A program made the translations under genes and the position numbers. The notes under the pieces were generated by a model, which saw nothing but the letters and a program-made list of their open reading frames with translations, was not told the DNA's origin and did no database searches. A stretch of 64,000 nt of DNA from Tribonema minus (Eukaryota > Sar > Xanthophyceae > Tribonematales > Tribonemataceae), in contig JAFCMP010000522.1 in NCBI GenBank assembly GCA_017506865.1, positions 372,001 to 436,000 of the forward strand, read 5' to 3'. This document shows positions 25,644-37,883 of the stretch, piece by piece; within the stretch, counting starts at the first letter, position 1, and each line of letters begins with the position of its first letter.

Positions 25644-25821
25644 GGTATGTAAGTGTGTGTGAGGCGTGTGTGTGTGCTTTGAGGGCTTTGAGGGCACTTT
25701 CGAGCGTGACTCAGGGCGCCAAAAATATGATTTTGGCGCTCAAATTTTGAACGCGCAAAACGCCGAGCAGGAACATCCGCGCGTGCCAAAGCCAAGCCAG
25801 CCACACACCGGAGCTTGCACG
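25644..25821. promoter_or_regulatory. Bidirectional RNR promoter with clustered E2F-like sites
   Basis: The 178 bp between the two RNR start codons contain a perfect inverted repeat: GCGCCAAAA at 25716-25724, a 6-base spacer, TTTTGGCGC at 25731-25739. A further GCGCAAAA follows at 25753-25760. All fit the E2F/DP consensus TTTSSCGC in one orientation or the other. R2 genes are classic S-phase E2F targets in plants and animals (established). Cell-cycle control of both copies here is inferred. Confidence 0.75.
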
Positions 25822-28409
25822 ATGGCGACCCCCGAGCTGGCTTGCAACCTTGGAGAGCTGGCTCTCGACGAGCAGGTCACTGTAGGGGGCATGCGGATCA
25901 CTCATATGAAGCAGCTAGAGATGGCGGGCAAGCTCAAACCCGAGCCTCTGTTGACACCCAACCCCTCCCGCTTCGTGGTCTTCCCTATCCAAGACAACGA
26001 GATCTGGCAGATGTACAAGCAGGCGGAGGCCAGCTTTTGGACAGCAGAGGAGCTCGATCTTGTGCACGACACCAAGGACTGGGAGCAAAAGCTCAACAAC
26101 GACGAGAGGCACTTCCTGTCGCACGTGCTGGCCTTCTTCGCGGCCAGCGATGGCATCGTCAACGAGAACCTCGCCATGAACTTCTGCAGCGAGGTGCAGT
26201 CCCCCGAGGCCCGCTCCTTCTACGGCTTCCAGATCGCCATAGAAAACATTCACTCCGAGGTCTACTCTCTCATGATAGACACCCTCGTCAAGGACACCAC
26301 TGAGAAGGATCATCTCTTCAACGCCATACAGACGGTGCCCTGCGTGACCAAGAAAGCCAGCTGGGCTCTTAAGTGGTTCGACGCCAAGAACGCCAGCTTC
26401 GCGGAGCGGGTCGTCGCCTTCTCCGCCGTCGAGGGCATCTTCTTCAGCGGCAGCTTCTGCGCGATCTTCTGGGTCAAGAAGCGCGGTCTCATGCCCGGCC
26501 TGTGCTTCAGCAACGAGCTCATCAGCAGAGACGAAGGGCTTCACACGGACTTTGCGTGCCTGCTGTACAGCAAGCTCGTGAACAAGCTGCCAGCGGGGCG
26601 AGTGCAGGAGATCATCAAGGACGCTGTGGCGATAGAGGCGGAGTTCATCAGCGACGCGCTGCCGGTGGAGCTCATTGGCATGAACAGCAAGCTCATGATC
26701 CAGTATATTCAGTTTGTGGCGGATCGGCTGCTGCAGGCGCTTGATGTAGATAAGGTGAGCCACGACGAATAGCCGGGTGGTGGAGGTATGCATTGTACGG
26801 TTTGCTCAAGACCAGATTTTATATGGTGGAATGCGTGCACTTGTGCACGCGATGCGAAGGCGGTCATGAACTCCGCTGCAAAATTTTGGTACTTGTGGCA
26901 TTTATACAAGCATGTGGATAAGAGCCTCATAAACGGCAACTGCGATCAGTTGCGTGCACCAGAAATTCAAACCGGTAGTGTTTGTCTGCAATCTTCGCTG
27001 CGACGTGGACATGGCACAGCACACATGCAACCAGGGTTTATGCGCTGTGAGCGACATTCAAGTGATACTGCTAAGAACGTGAAATCGCAACAAGCTCAAC
27101 TTTTGTGCTTGCTCTTAAGTCCAACCTGCGTCTAGCTCTCCAATACGAATCGAACTTGCAGCCTTGTGGTCATCTGTAAAAGTAGTTACAAGGGGAATAA
27201 ACCTGCTTTTGCTCAATTCTTCGCGAACCCTGAAAAGTTGTGCACTTCTGTACTGAACTATTCAAAAACTGCGTCAAAACCTGCATGGTATTGAAGTATG
27301 ACTTCCAGTATCCATGCTCAGCAGCAGCTTTCGCTATGAGGTATTTCCTTGTTCCCCCAAAGAAAGCGGCACTCCTAATATATTCAGACACACATGCCAT
27401 GCCATTTCAAGGTCAGGACTTTCATTGTTGCTGGATTGAATCATGAGCAACACGTCGCAGTGTTGGTATCATATCAAGGTATAACTATGTACAATACGGG
27501 CTGCATTTCAGTCACCATCTACTCACAAAACCACTTGAGGATGCTAAGTAGATGAACAAACTCCACAATTGAATTTGAATGTGGTCAGTGATTGGATTCG
27601 TGACATCCAGAAGGGGTTTGGTTGCACCTGTATCCTATTTCCATCATTGGAGCACTTTCATGGTCGTGGCATCATAGTACACATCAGCGCTGGTATGCAG
27701 CACCTGGTGCAAAACCCGGCTGCCGTTTTGTGCCCAATATCTCACAACTCTGTGGCTGTTTTACCGTGCCTCGTCTGTGGGCTGCAAGTTTGCAGATTGC
27801 GGGCGCACCGCACAGTCTTAGTGCCAGTCTTGTAGCTCAAAACTTTTGCTTTGATGAGGCAGCCAAAATCATCAGGAGCACATTGTTGAACCAAGGTTCG
27901 ATTCGTGTATCCATGCTGCACACTTCTGATATCAACCTCATAGCTTCAAAGCTTACATCTCAAGACAAGCCCGTGTTGCGCCGACGCTGGTGATATTGAC
28001 AATACTTGTAAAGAGACATTTGAAGCTGGGATGTGAGATGTGCTGTTGGCTAGCCAGTCTACTTTCTGCGCAATGGATGCTAACAAATGCCTGGTGCCTT
28101 GAACACCAACCCCAACAGTGTAATGGCAGACGTTGACCGATGCTGCAGCAGCCATGCGCGCCTCTGATATCGTATCTTTATCTCACTGCATTCATGCCGG
28201 CGCCCATGTCACTCAACGTCATGTGTGCACTGCGCGTGTGCTGTACGCCCTGCCAGGTCTACAACGTCACCAACCCCTTTGACTGGATGGACATGATATC
28301 CCTGCAAGGCAAAACCAACTTCTTTGAGAAGCGTGTGGGGGAGTACTCCAAGAGCGGCGTGGGGGTGGACAAAGCGGAGCAGGCGTTCACAATGGAGGCA
28401 GACTTTTAG
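25822..28409 (+). CDS. RNR2: Ribonucleotide reductase small subunit (R2), copy 2
   Basis: Seen: exon 1 25822-26754 and exon 2 28257-28409, phase 0 (AAG|GTGAGC ... TGCCAG|GTC), 361 residues. All di-iron ligands and the radical Tyr ([10 protein letters not shown] context SFYGFQ) are kept, as in copy 1. The C-terminus is FTMEADF instead of FTLEADF. It differs mainly at the N-terminus ([20 protein letters not shown]) and around [20 protein letters not shown]. The intron sits at exactly the same codon as in copy 1 but is 1.5 kb and unrelated by eye, so the exons are conserved (or converted) while introns have drifted. The start is the ATG just before MATPEL; the open frame continues upstream to 25666 but that part lies in the shared promoter. 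Two functional radical-bearing subunits are inferred; neither looks like a p53R2-type divergent form. Confidence 0.96.
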
Positions 28410-29830
28410 ACTGAAGCTCACACCGGGTGCTCTGCGGAGGCAGCAGCAGTGGCGGACACGCAGCAGCAGCAGGCGCGCCGCAGGTACAGCGGCGGCAGCA
28501 GTCGCTCAGCAGCAGCGACAGCGCTAGCTCAGCACTCGCGGTCGTGCATCTCGGCCACGACTGACATGCTGCAGCTGAAGCAGCAGCAGCAGCCGCAGCA
28601 TGACGCGTGAATGATTGCAGCAGCTGCGGGTGATGCAGTCATACCGCTGTTGCGCCACCACCCAGCGCAGAAGCGGCAGAAGCGGCGGCAGCGGCGGCGG
28701 CGGCGGCGATGGCACGGCTGCGTTGCCTGCCGCAGTACAGGCGGCTGTGAAGACACCAGCGCCGGTCGCGTTGCACACAGTGTACAGCACACGTATGGAT
28801 TATGTGCGCATTTTTGAAGGTTGATTCGGCCTTGCCCAGAGGTCTGATTCTTAATGTGTGTTTCACGGTATAGTCTCGGCGGTTGGGGCCTTGTTTGCAG
28901 TCAAAGGCTTTGGCGTGACATGCACGTCTGACGCCTATGCACGATTCTCTTCAGGAACTTGAGCACAGCGCCTCAGCGGCAGCACCGCATGTAATGAATG
29001 GGGCGCAACACATACCACGCGGCATATTTGTGGATTTGTTGCTGCGTCACACTGCCGTTGAACCGTGTCCACATGACTGTGCAGATGTGTGATATGATGT
29101 GACCTTGAACTCGACACTGACATGACCTGAAGTGGTTGCTGTAACTATAGCTTGGCTGTCACCACTTTGACGTATATTATATGTTGTATTGATCCACGCA
29201 CTCACATGGTGGTCACAGTGACGTATATGTTGATATCTGCTGCACACAGTGCACACCACATAGTTGGGTGCCCTCCATATGCATTGTAGTGGCAACATAC
29301 AACCAATACCAATACCACTCTGATGCACCTGCGTACCCGTCTTGAGTGCAAAACTCATTGCAAAGTTGTCCCTCTCCATCTGCATCAGCTTGTTGGCCTG
29401 TATTCCCGTTTGCTTGTAAACACATCTTTTCGAAACTGAACTCTTCTGCACAAATTATGAGCAGCGCACACCTACACAGAGGAATTGCACATCGTGGTAC
29501 TCACCAGGGGTACCTACAGTAGTGCAATTGCGCAACAGGAAACATGGCATGGTGGTCCAGACTTGATGCATAACACCTGAGTCGTGTTCCTTACTGCATA
29601 GACCAGCTTGCCATCAGCACAACCAGTGCACTTGCAGCTGTTCTGAAGGCACAATTTGCGCTGCAAGTGTGTGTGCAACAAGGCCACAGTGCTTCAAATA
29701 TGCGTTCTGTCTATATAGCCATTTGCGGGCGGGGGTCCCCCACGTGCACCCCATCTCATCAGCGGTTACGTTTCCGGGGAAACGGTGAAGTTCAAGTTTG
29801 AATTGCTTGCTTTGTTGGTTGTTGCAAACC
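28410..29830. other. Intergenic stretch with CAG-rich 3' flank
   Basis: 28440-28600 is rich in CAG/CGG triplets directly after the RNR stop codon, probably 3' UTR, echoing the CAG run after the gene at 11087-12820. 28650-28710 is GGC/GGA-rich. No supported gene to 29830. Confidence 0.5.
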
Positions 29831-32800
29831 ATGAGGGTGCTGGTCCGCTGCCGATTCAATGAATCGGAGGAGCTGCTTGACGTGGCTGTGGGCGACGGCC
29901 GGAAGAGCTTCAAGTGGCTCGGCCTGGTCGCAGCCCAGAGGTTCGTGGCGCTAGCAAAGCCAGAAGGAAGGCGGCGACACAGGGAGATTAGGAAGAACAA
30001 CGACTTCCGCTATACGAATGCGAGGTTACTGCCTTCACGTGTATTGACGGAGGGCAACCCTTTTTGCCATCCCGACAACCTGCTCTGCAACGAGGTGGCA
30101 GACGGAGATGAGGTGACTGTGCTGCTGACGGATAAGATGGCCGTGGATGGAGTTGGCAGGCCGGCGATGGACAGGTGGATGTATATCGCTTTCGAGACCA
30201 GTGACCACATGAAAGGCCACCGCCAATCCGTCCTTGACCAGGCAAGTGGAAAATCGCATCGATGTATCAGGCACCTCATAGTAGCCAATGTACGCAGAGC
30301 TCGTCGATGGCGACATCGCGTTCACTTAGCATGTTTCTACAACAGCCGCAGCACCAAATTCGTTAGCGGCAAAAGTGCCAGCAGCAGTGCTGGAAAGGGC
30401 TGCAGACCTGTATTTGTTGTTGGTCAGCTTCTTGCATTTTCTGCGCACACTAGACGCCTGTTTCGTGCCCTGCGGTACACTTGTGCACAAGCGCCGCTTC
30501 AGCCGTGTGTCTTGGCCGTGCTGCCCAAGCCAATGCGCAACGTGGCCTGACGCTGCGGTTGAAAGATTCAGTATAAGAATGGCCCGCATGCCAATGCCAG
30601 AACACTGCCTGCCGCACAGGCCTGCATCACACATGTGAACACATAGCGGCATTTGCGGGCTCACAAACTCAATGGCTGCACATGGGCGCTGGACGTGTGT
30701 AGCAGTGATGCTCAGATGCCTTGCCACTCCCTGCGACAGGGTTGCAGCGCATTGAAGTTCAAGAATAGCAGCAACTATTCTGGTGGGCTTCACAACCTGT
30801 ACTAATCGTGCAGGCAGCAGCCGAAGTCCATTGGACCCCTCAATGCATGATGTTCACAAACAACTCAACAAGAGTGCTGCATACACCCGATGCCATGCCT
30901 TCACAGGAGTACAAGGTGCTGCAAGACATCAAACGCGCCAATGAGCACGAACTTCACATCAAGGCGGCAGCCATCGCACATGAGAAGGCCATGCAGATGA
31001 AGAAGCTCATCAGAGTTCAACTCTTCAGCCCTGACAAGATCATTGCGGCGTTCGACACTGATTGGGCCAAGATTGACAACCCCGTCTCGCAGGTATTGAC
31101 TACCATGCACTGAGCCCTTCAGTCATCTCTGCTAAATTTGACGCAAGCATAACAAACCTGTTCTGGTTATCGCTGCAGATGCCTGTGACCTCCTGAGGCT
31201 CAGAATGAACTCAGGTTCATACCGCTGGAAGATGATCCGTTTTGATACAACTCATTATATCCCAACATCCAGATACAAACGTTGATAGATTGCAGCAGCC
31301 TGGGCTATCACACACGGTCGATTCTGGAACGCTACTGACAACAGATGGACCCACTCTACGCTGCTGCTTGCCCGATGCCAGCCTTGACCCATCAACAGAA
31401 CCCTGTCAGGTTGGCATGCATACAAGTATGACCAGGCACACGTGTTGGCTCACAAGCACCAAGCAACACGTTTCAACCCCCTCGACTCCTGCGCCATGCA
31501 CCTCCAACCTTGGCTGCTTGTTGCTGTTCTCGCCTTGGTGTGTTCGGCGTCCAAGCTTGAGGACAAAGTGGTGGGGGCACCCCTGATCGTAGACATCAGC
31601 CCACGCTTGCGCACACATCGAAACTCTTACACAGTGCATCTGCTTGCCTTTCTCTGTCTTTGCCGAGAAAGCCCGCTGTGTCAGCCCATTAACAAAATGG
31701 TGCAACCCGACTATGAATCACGCCAAACAGGCCCTGCTCTTGCACCCATGACATGGACTGTTTGCCATTTGTTGTCGCCGTCACGGATGCTTGTCGCTAC
31801 AGCCCATTGACAAAGTGGTGGGCAGCCCCTCCGAGCAGCAGCGCATACGTGACATGCTGCGCGAGAACTACCTGAGCATCAGCGAGCTGTTCAAGAGCTA
31901 CAGCAGCGCCGGCTCGGGTGCACGCACCGACGACATGGACTTCATGGAGTTCAGCGTGTTCATGTATGATTCCAAGGTGAATGAATTCATGACCAGTCCG
32001 TTGAAATTGAAGTAGCGCGGAGGTAAACTCCATCGTTTTGATCATCGACTACACTAAAGCGTCGATACATGCACCCTGCTATGCGCTGCTGCCATCAAAA
32101 GCTTCGACATAGAAGACAGCATGTATGCATTCAGGTGTGTGTCAACTGCTCAGATGACATGTGTCCAATTGTTGCGAATGTGTGAGCTCAGAGCATGACA
32201 CCTAATTGTCCTGGAAATCAACACCAAGTGTGCTGAACAGTCAATGTAAATAAAACTGTGCGCATTGATGATAGCGGCTAGCATGTTGGAAGAGAGAGAG
32301 AGAGAGCAAGAGCGGGCCAGCACCGACAAGGCAAAAGTTCCCGGTATCTGGTTGTTTCTTGACTTGAAGATTGCCCATTGCTGGCCCCCATTCTGATGGC
32401 ATACATTGTTGAGATGACAACACTTCCTTTTCGCCAGTATCGGCGATCGAAGTGCTGAAGGCTCATGTTTGCTGCATAGTGAACGTGCATGGTGGAGGTC
32501 ACTGATTACGTCAATGACTTCATGATGCTGTTGACACAGATCTTTCCCGCCAGCAAGAGCCGCGAGGTCATTGAGCGCATGTTCCAGGAATGCTGTAACA
32601 ACGGCCTGGGCAGAGGCACAAATGCTACCACCGGCATGAAGCTGCACGAGTTCTTCCTGGCTCTCATCAAGGTATGTATGTACAGTCAGCATATTCTTGT
32701 TGCACAAGTTACTCAATTGTGACATGCTGTACTCATTCAGCCAGGTGTGCTGTGCAAACCATACAGAGACATTCACAAGGCGTGCATGTATGATGATGAT

Positions 32801-35618
32801 GTTGACGGCACAGGTGTGTGCCAGTATCATGTAGTTAGTCACTACTGCCAAGAATTGTTAGCTTTGAGCTTCATGTGCATTGACAGCTGGTTCTGTTTGA
32901 CGTCTCAACAGTAGGTTCATGATGCAGAGCTGCTCCAATTGCGGCTGGCGTTTGTATATGGACACCTATTTCAGTTGTGTCCTGCTCTGATCGCTAGCAT
33001 GGCTGTGGGCAGGTCTGCCCCACTCATTTGAGTGGAATACATGCAATTCATGTGCCATAAAGAGCTGTTGTGCACATCGCCCAAATGTCATTCTTGGCCC
33101 TGTCTGGCTCGCTCATGCTTGCTATTGCGAAGCATTGCTGGCTAGAAGAGCACTCGGTCGTGGCAGAGAGCAATTGCAAGTTTCTGCGTTGCACTCCACT
33201 GTGTATGTAAATAACTGTTGTGTAACAGACAGGCCGTTGTGCATACTTGCAAGCCAATACGCTGGCCGTGTGTTACATTTGTAGTATGCTATTGCATGTG
33301 CAGCTACCTGAAATTGTTACATGGCCATACAGGCTGCAGTACTTGCGTGTTGATGGTAGGCAGAGTGAGTGTCTAGCTACCGCCAGCATGCAATCACTCT
33401 TCGGGTATGAATGGCAGGGGAACGAGTGTACCACCGTGGCCTGGCCTTACCAGCGGTCCTGCATTTAACCAACTCAAACAGGGTTAGGGCTAACCCTAAC
33501 CCTAACCCTAAAACTCAAACATGCAGCTTCTCTCAGAGCAGTCATGCAGCGCATACGTCTATTACACACCCAACTGTACGGAGTGCCCACGTGCCCACCA
33601 AATGCTTCTCTGTCAAATTGTGCAGATGGCGTTGCTCAAGTATCAGGTGGCCGGTGCGGGCGATGTGAAGAGCTACCACATGGGGCCCACTGCAGAGGGC
33701 GGCAGGCGCGCAGAAACCGCCCAGGACGCAGTCAAATGGCTGTTGGAGGAATTTGTCACACCGATGGTCGAGCAAAAGGCAAGTAGGACGAGACATTCAA
33801 AGTGTGGGTCGCTCGAGCACTCTGTGAACAACACCTGCAACGACTGTGGTATGACTTATTACTTGACACTTGTGGCCAAGTCGAAAGACATAGCTCTGTC
33901 ATGCCGCGCGCCATGCATTACTGCGCATTGAGTGCAGGAATGATGCATATGGTAGGGTCAAGCTGGACTGACAACAGCTGTCAACAGAGTCTTCTCCTCC
34001 ACTGACCTTGGTCAGCATGCAACTCCATCATGAAGGCGCCATGAAGACCCTGTTTTTGTCCTGTGTGAAGTTGCATGAAATGTTAGTCGCCGTGCAGTAG
34101 CCCCACACGCATGCGGCAAACTTGATGTTGTGCATGCTGCATGAGCGGGCTGCACCTGACTCATACTCAGACTCAGACTTATGAGTTCCCTTGGCCGCTT
34201 CACGACACGGCTCACAGAAGCTGCTGGGGCAACACCCATTTGACATGCATGTGGCATGACATCCTACAAGTAGTACTGGCTGCTGCGTTGCCCAAGCTTT
34301 TCGATTACATAGGCAACCCGGCCTCCCTTGGGCCTTTATAAATACAAGTCCATACGTACTTCAGCATCAAATAGCACACAGGGCATGCACATTGGAGCAC
34401 ACTGGGATGAATGTGCAGCATTGATGCACCTGAAGTCTTGTGCACATATCAGGCGCCTTGGGAGCGCCCCATATCCCCAGCACAGGCATACAAATGACCA
34501 CAGTCAAGTGCAATGACACGCCTACTACTGAAGACAAGTGCAGCAGTAGCTGTGTGCCCTTGTTTCCATGAGTGCACAATTCTCCGCTCATGCCCCCCCT
34601 CCCCCCCCCACCCCCCTCCTAAACCCCCTCTCCGCAGCTGTCGGGGCTGCAGGTGAAGCGCGCACTCGAACGCGACGACATCCTGGCCCTGCTCTTCGAC
34701 CACCACGACAACATGCGCGCCGTATTCGACAAGTACGGCAAGTCCGGCTCCGCCGCAGCAGCAGCAGCAGCAGCGGCGAGCGCAAACGGCGCGTCATCGT
34801 CTGACGCCACTGGCAGCGGCAGCGGCGGTGCCATGTCAGCGCTCAACGAGGAGTCTCTGGACATATCCGGTTTCGGCATGATACTGGAGGATGCGAGGCT
34901 GCTGGGCGGCAAGAGCAAGAGCGAAGACGAGCTGACCATCAAGGAGGCGCGACAGGCGTTTGCGGGCGCGCAGCACGCGCTGTGCGGCGAGGATGAGATG
35001 CAGGTGCGCGCGCGGTCATTGCAACAGTGCTCAGTGACGGGCATTGAGGCTTTTTTTTGCGCTGCTGCTGTGCGCGCCTGGCACTGCAAGCGCCTGCACG
35101 ACTGATGCTTGCTTGTAACATGCATGTACTGGCATCCTTTTCAAAAGTAGGGAAGGTGCCAAGTGCCTCCTGTCAATTGCTTGTGTGACACTCAAGCCGT
35201 CACAATGGCCTCAATGGGCGCAGCATCTCCGGTTGGTGACCATGCATGCTGGTCGTGGCACTGCTCTGTGTGGTGTCCAGCTGATCTTGTAGTCGGTGAT
35301 AATTGCAGCCCTCAAGTCAACAGCACCCTACTTTCATCATGTACACATTTAACAAGAACCCCCCAATCAACTTCAACTTCATTGCTGCAGGCGCTGAGCA
35401 GCAGCAACTCCCTGGGGCCCAAGTCCCCGCGCGGCGACCAATCCCAAGGCGGTTCACAGGATCAGATGAGCTACGCGGAGTTCCTAGAGGGCGTTGCACG
35501 CGTGGCAATGCTCAAATGGGAGGACCCCACAATTCCCCTCTTCAACAAGATGCAGTGGGCACTGGAGAGCGTGGGGGCACTGGCTGCGGGCGGGCCGAGC
35601 CACGAGCCACACAATTAA
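29831..35618 (+). CDS. Seven-exon conserved protein of unknown function, EF-hand-like segments
   Basis: Seen: exons 29831-30241, 30907-31092, 31803-31976, 32498-32671, 33626-33778, 34638-35003 and 35391-35618. Every junction is phase 0, giving about 563 residues. Two donors are GC rather than GT (CAG|GCAAGT at 30242 and AAG|GCAAGT at 33779). N-terminus MRVLVRCRFNESEELLDVAV suggests a small beta domain with FKWLGLVAAQRFVALAKPEG. Later parts are helical: SISELFKSYSS followed by DDMDFMEFSVFMYD, and YVNDFMMLLTQIFP with MKLHEFFLALIK. The last exons have DDILALLFDHHDNMRAVFDK, a low-complexity Ala/Ser/Gly insert, and MSYAEFLEGVARVAMLKW. The repeated 'F..Y......D..EF' pattern recalls degenerate EF-hand pairs found in large protist cytoskeletal/flagellar proteins. 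That is inference; no canonical calcium loop is present. The exon fit is strong, the function unknown. Confidence 0.7.
31555..31802 (+). repeat. Degenerate upstream copies of an exon start
   Basis: Exon 3 of the surrounding gene starts at 31803 with CCCATTGACAAAGTGGTGGG. Related blocks lie upstream at about 31683 (CAGCCCATTAACAAAATGG) and about 31559 (GAGGACAAAGTGGTGGGGGC), spaced about 120 bp. They appear to be tandem duplicates of the intron-end/exon-start segment that have decayed, as in the tRNA-binding-protein intron. Confidence 0.6.
33480..33512. repeat. Interstitial telomere-type repeat, two orientations
   Basis: GGGTTAGGG followed directly by four CCCTAA-type units, i.e. telomere repeats meeting in opposite orientation. 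It lies in intron 4 of the 29831-35618 gene, 113 bp before exon 5. Confidence 0.9.
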
Positions 35619-36086
35619 TGGCAGTCTGGTTTCTAGTTGTGCTGGAAGTGCTGCAGCGTCTGTGCTTGCATGCATGTGCATGCTTGAGACTTGTGCAGCG
35701 CGTACAAGCAGTGAGAGGCAATGTGCACGGTGTGCTGTGCGTAGCAGGTTGCCAATGGCCTGTGATCACATGAATGCTCAAATACACTTCATGGGCGACT
35801 GCGTGCAGGAGCATGACACTAGCATATGCTCGACTGTATGTGCCATGCATGGTGGTCAATACAATGGCAAACACCAAATGTGAAGCTGCATACAAGACAC
35901 CATGATGCACCATACATTTACACATTGCACTGGTGCACAACTGCCGCTGAGAGCAGAGTCAGGCGCATCACAGCTGTGGCAACGTATGTTTCATGTGCAC
36001 AGATCTGCCGGCTTTTGAGCAGAGCACTACAAAACACGGAGCCACGCAAGCGCACTGAGAATGACGTAAAGAACCTCAACATTTCA

Positions 36087-37327
36087 TCATGGCAGCGCCG
36101 CTGTGTGTGCCTGTGGCTGCTGTGGCGCTGCCACCAGGCACATGCGGACCGCTGGTATCCCTTTGAGCACTGCCTCTGCCTGTGGAACGAAACCGCGGTC
36201 GGCCAGCTTTGCCTGCAGCATCGTGCCCGATGGTGCCAGCACTACCACAGCTCCAACGCCCACCTGCAGCAGGCACATGTGCATAAGCAACATTCAGATG
36301 CAATCACAAACAGAAAGAGAGCGTGGCAACTGTGTACTTGAAGTTGGGCTTTGATGAGGAATCGATTTGGGGCGCGCTTACAAGCTTGAGAGTCAGCACC
36401 AGTCATTGTAATCTTGACTCTCAGGAATCCGACGGATTCGCTAGCACGCATTATGACGTGGGTCAACGGCAAGAGCCATTTGCCTACATATGGCTTGCAC
36501 AACATCTCGCAAGGGATGTGGTGCGCGACGAAGTACGCACAAAGGGTCTGCTCGATGCACAACAAGTTTTCATGAAGGCTCTGCTCGATGCACAACATGT
36601 TTTCATGCAGCAATGGCGTAAGACGGCAACAAGAGCGCCAACGGCTGCTGAGACGCAGTTATACTGATGGCTTGTCAACAAGCAAGACACGTCATGGTAA
36701 AACACTGGGGGGGGACCCACAGATGAGTATGGCAACATTTTCAAGAACCATTTCCTGGCGTTACTGAGAACACTGAACGCCTGTGAACCTGTAATCCATC
36801 TCTGGGCCAAGATACAATGATGGCTCAGCGGCATTGAGCTATAGCCAACACCAGCAGCACTCCAGACAAACAACTGCATCGCTCCATGCCTTGACACAAG
36901 TGCTATTTCAACTGCAACTCCTGCTGTCCAGCGCTTCACATTATTCAGTCAAGTGTTGGTGGTGGCACAGGCTGGCGACGCAGCGGTTTCATGAATTCAG
37001 GCAAAACACGCGCATCACAATACCTACACACATACATACATACATGGCCTCCTCTTCAGGGTCTACCACGAGGCACTTGGCCCAGTACATGTACTGGTCT
37101 AACTTTATTAAGTATGCACTGATACCTACATATATGCATACATACCTGGGCCTCCACAGCGACAGCGCTCACGTCCTCCAGCGCGTGCTCCATGGCCTTC
37201 CTTGCGAACCCACGCCCCCTGTACGCTGCCAGTATGCACAGCCTGTCAATGAGCGCTACGGCAGGGGCGCCTGCGGCCTGCGGCGGCTCTATGCGCCACC
37301 TCAAGCAGCCCACGGGCGCGTCTCCGA
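36087..37327 (-). CDS. GNAT-family N-acetyltransferase, 3' part
   Basis: Seen: exons 37327-37146 and 36263-36087 on minus, joined in phase 0 (CCCAG|GTATGT ... CTGCAG|GTG). The first has GDAPVGCLRWRIE, then ALIDRLCILAAYRGRGFARK with the acetyl-CoA pyrophosphate-binding R-G-R-G-F-A loop, and MEHALEDVSAVAVEAQ. The second has LADRGFVPQAEAVLKGIPAV then RMCLVAAP: the 'GF...g......GIPH..M' ending of ElaA/YjcF-like GNAT enzymes. These acetylate small amines or protein N-termini (family knowledge); the substrate is unknown. An 882-bp intron separates the exons. The N-terminal exon(s) upstream of 37327 could not be placed. The plus-strand ORFs overlapping it are shadows. Confidence 0.75.
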
Positions 37328-37883
37328 CTGCACGTACGAGGTGGCGTGTGCAAGTATACATACATACATGTGTCAGTATGCGGCAGGAAGACAAGCGGTG
37401 TTGCGGTCGGTGAGGCATTAGTCGAGAGGTAGGCATGCGCAACCATGCGCGTGCGCGCGGCAGTGTGTGCTGGAGAACAAGGGGGTGGTAGGCTTGGTCA
37501 GGCGTGTCTCGCTTTGAGGGACGCCGACATGTATTGTCAGCGTCATGTAGTGCTTGAGTAGATCAAAGTGTATCATGCATCATACGAAAGACATGATGAA
37601 ACTGCAATAGCAACCTTCACGTGAAGCAGACAACACGTGACATGATTTGAACCACCATTTCAAACAGCTATGCACAGGGGCGTAATGCTATAAGCATGAG
37701 CTTAGAATGCCGTGAGCCAGACCAGCAGCCCGCCAAACCAGTGAACTAGCAGTGCAGAGTCGTCACTGCAAGGGGCAGGCAGCCTGCAGACAGTAGCTGT
37801 GATGCGAGTTCTGCTGAAACTTCGCACTCTGAAAAGGATGCACTGCCTGGGCCGGATGGCATGATCAGCTTGCTGGCCATATC
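37328..37883. other. Likely 5' region of the GNAT gene
   Basis: The missing first exon of the acetyltransferase should be here or overlap here, but no segment with the expected 'R..VFv.EQ' type motif is visible. Otherwise nothing is seen. Confidence 0.3.

Noticed and set aside
25915-26793. 292-codon minus-strand ORF opposite RNR copy 2 (and its counterparts opposite copy 1)
   Set aside because: Antisense shadow of a highly conserved RNR coding exon with strong GC3 bias.
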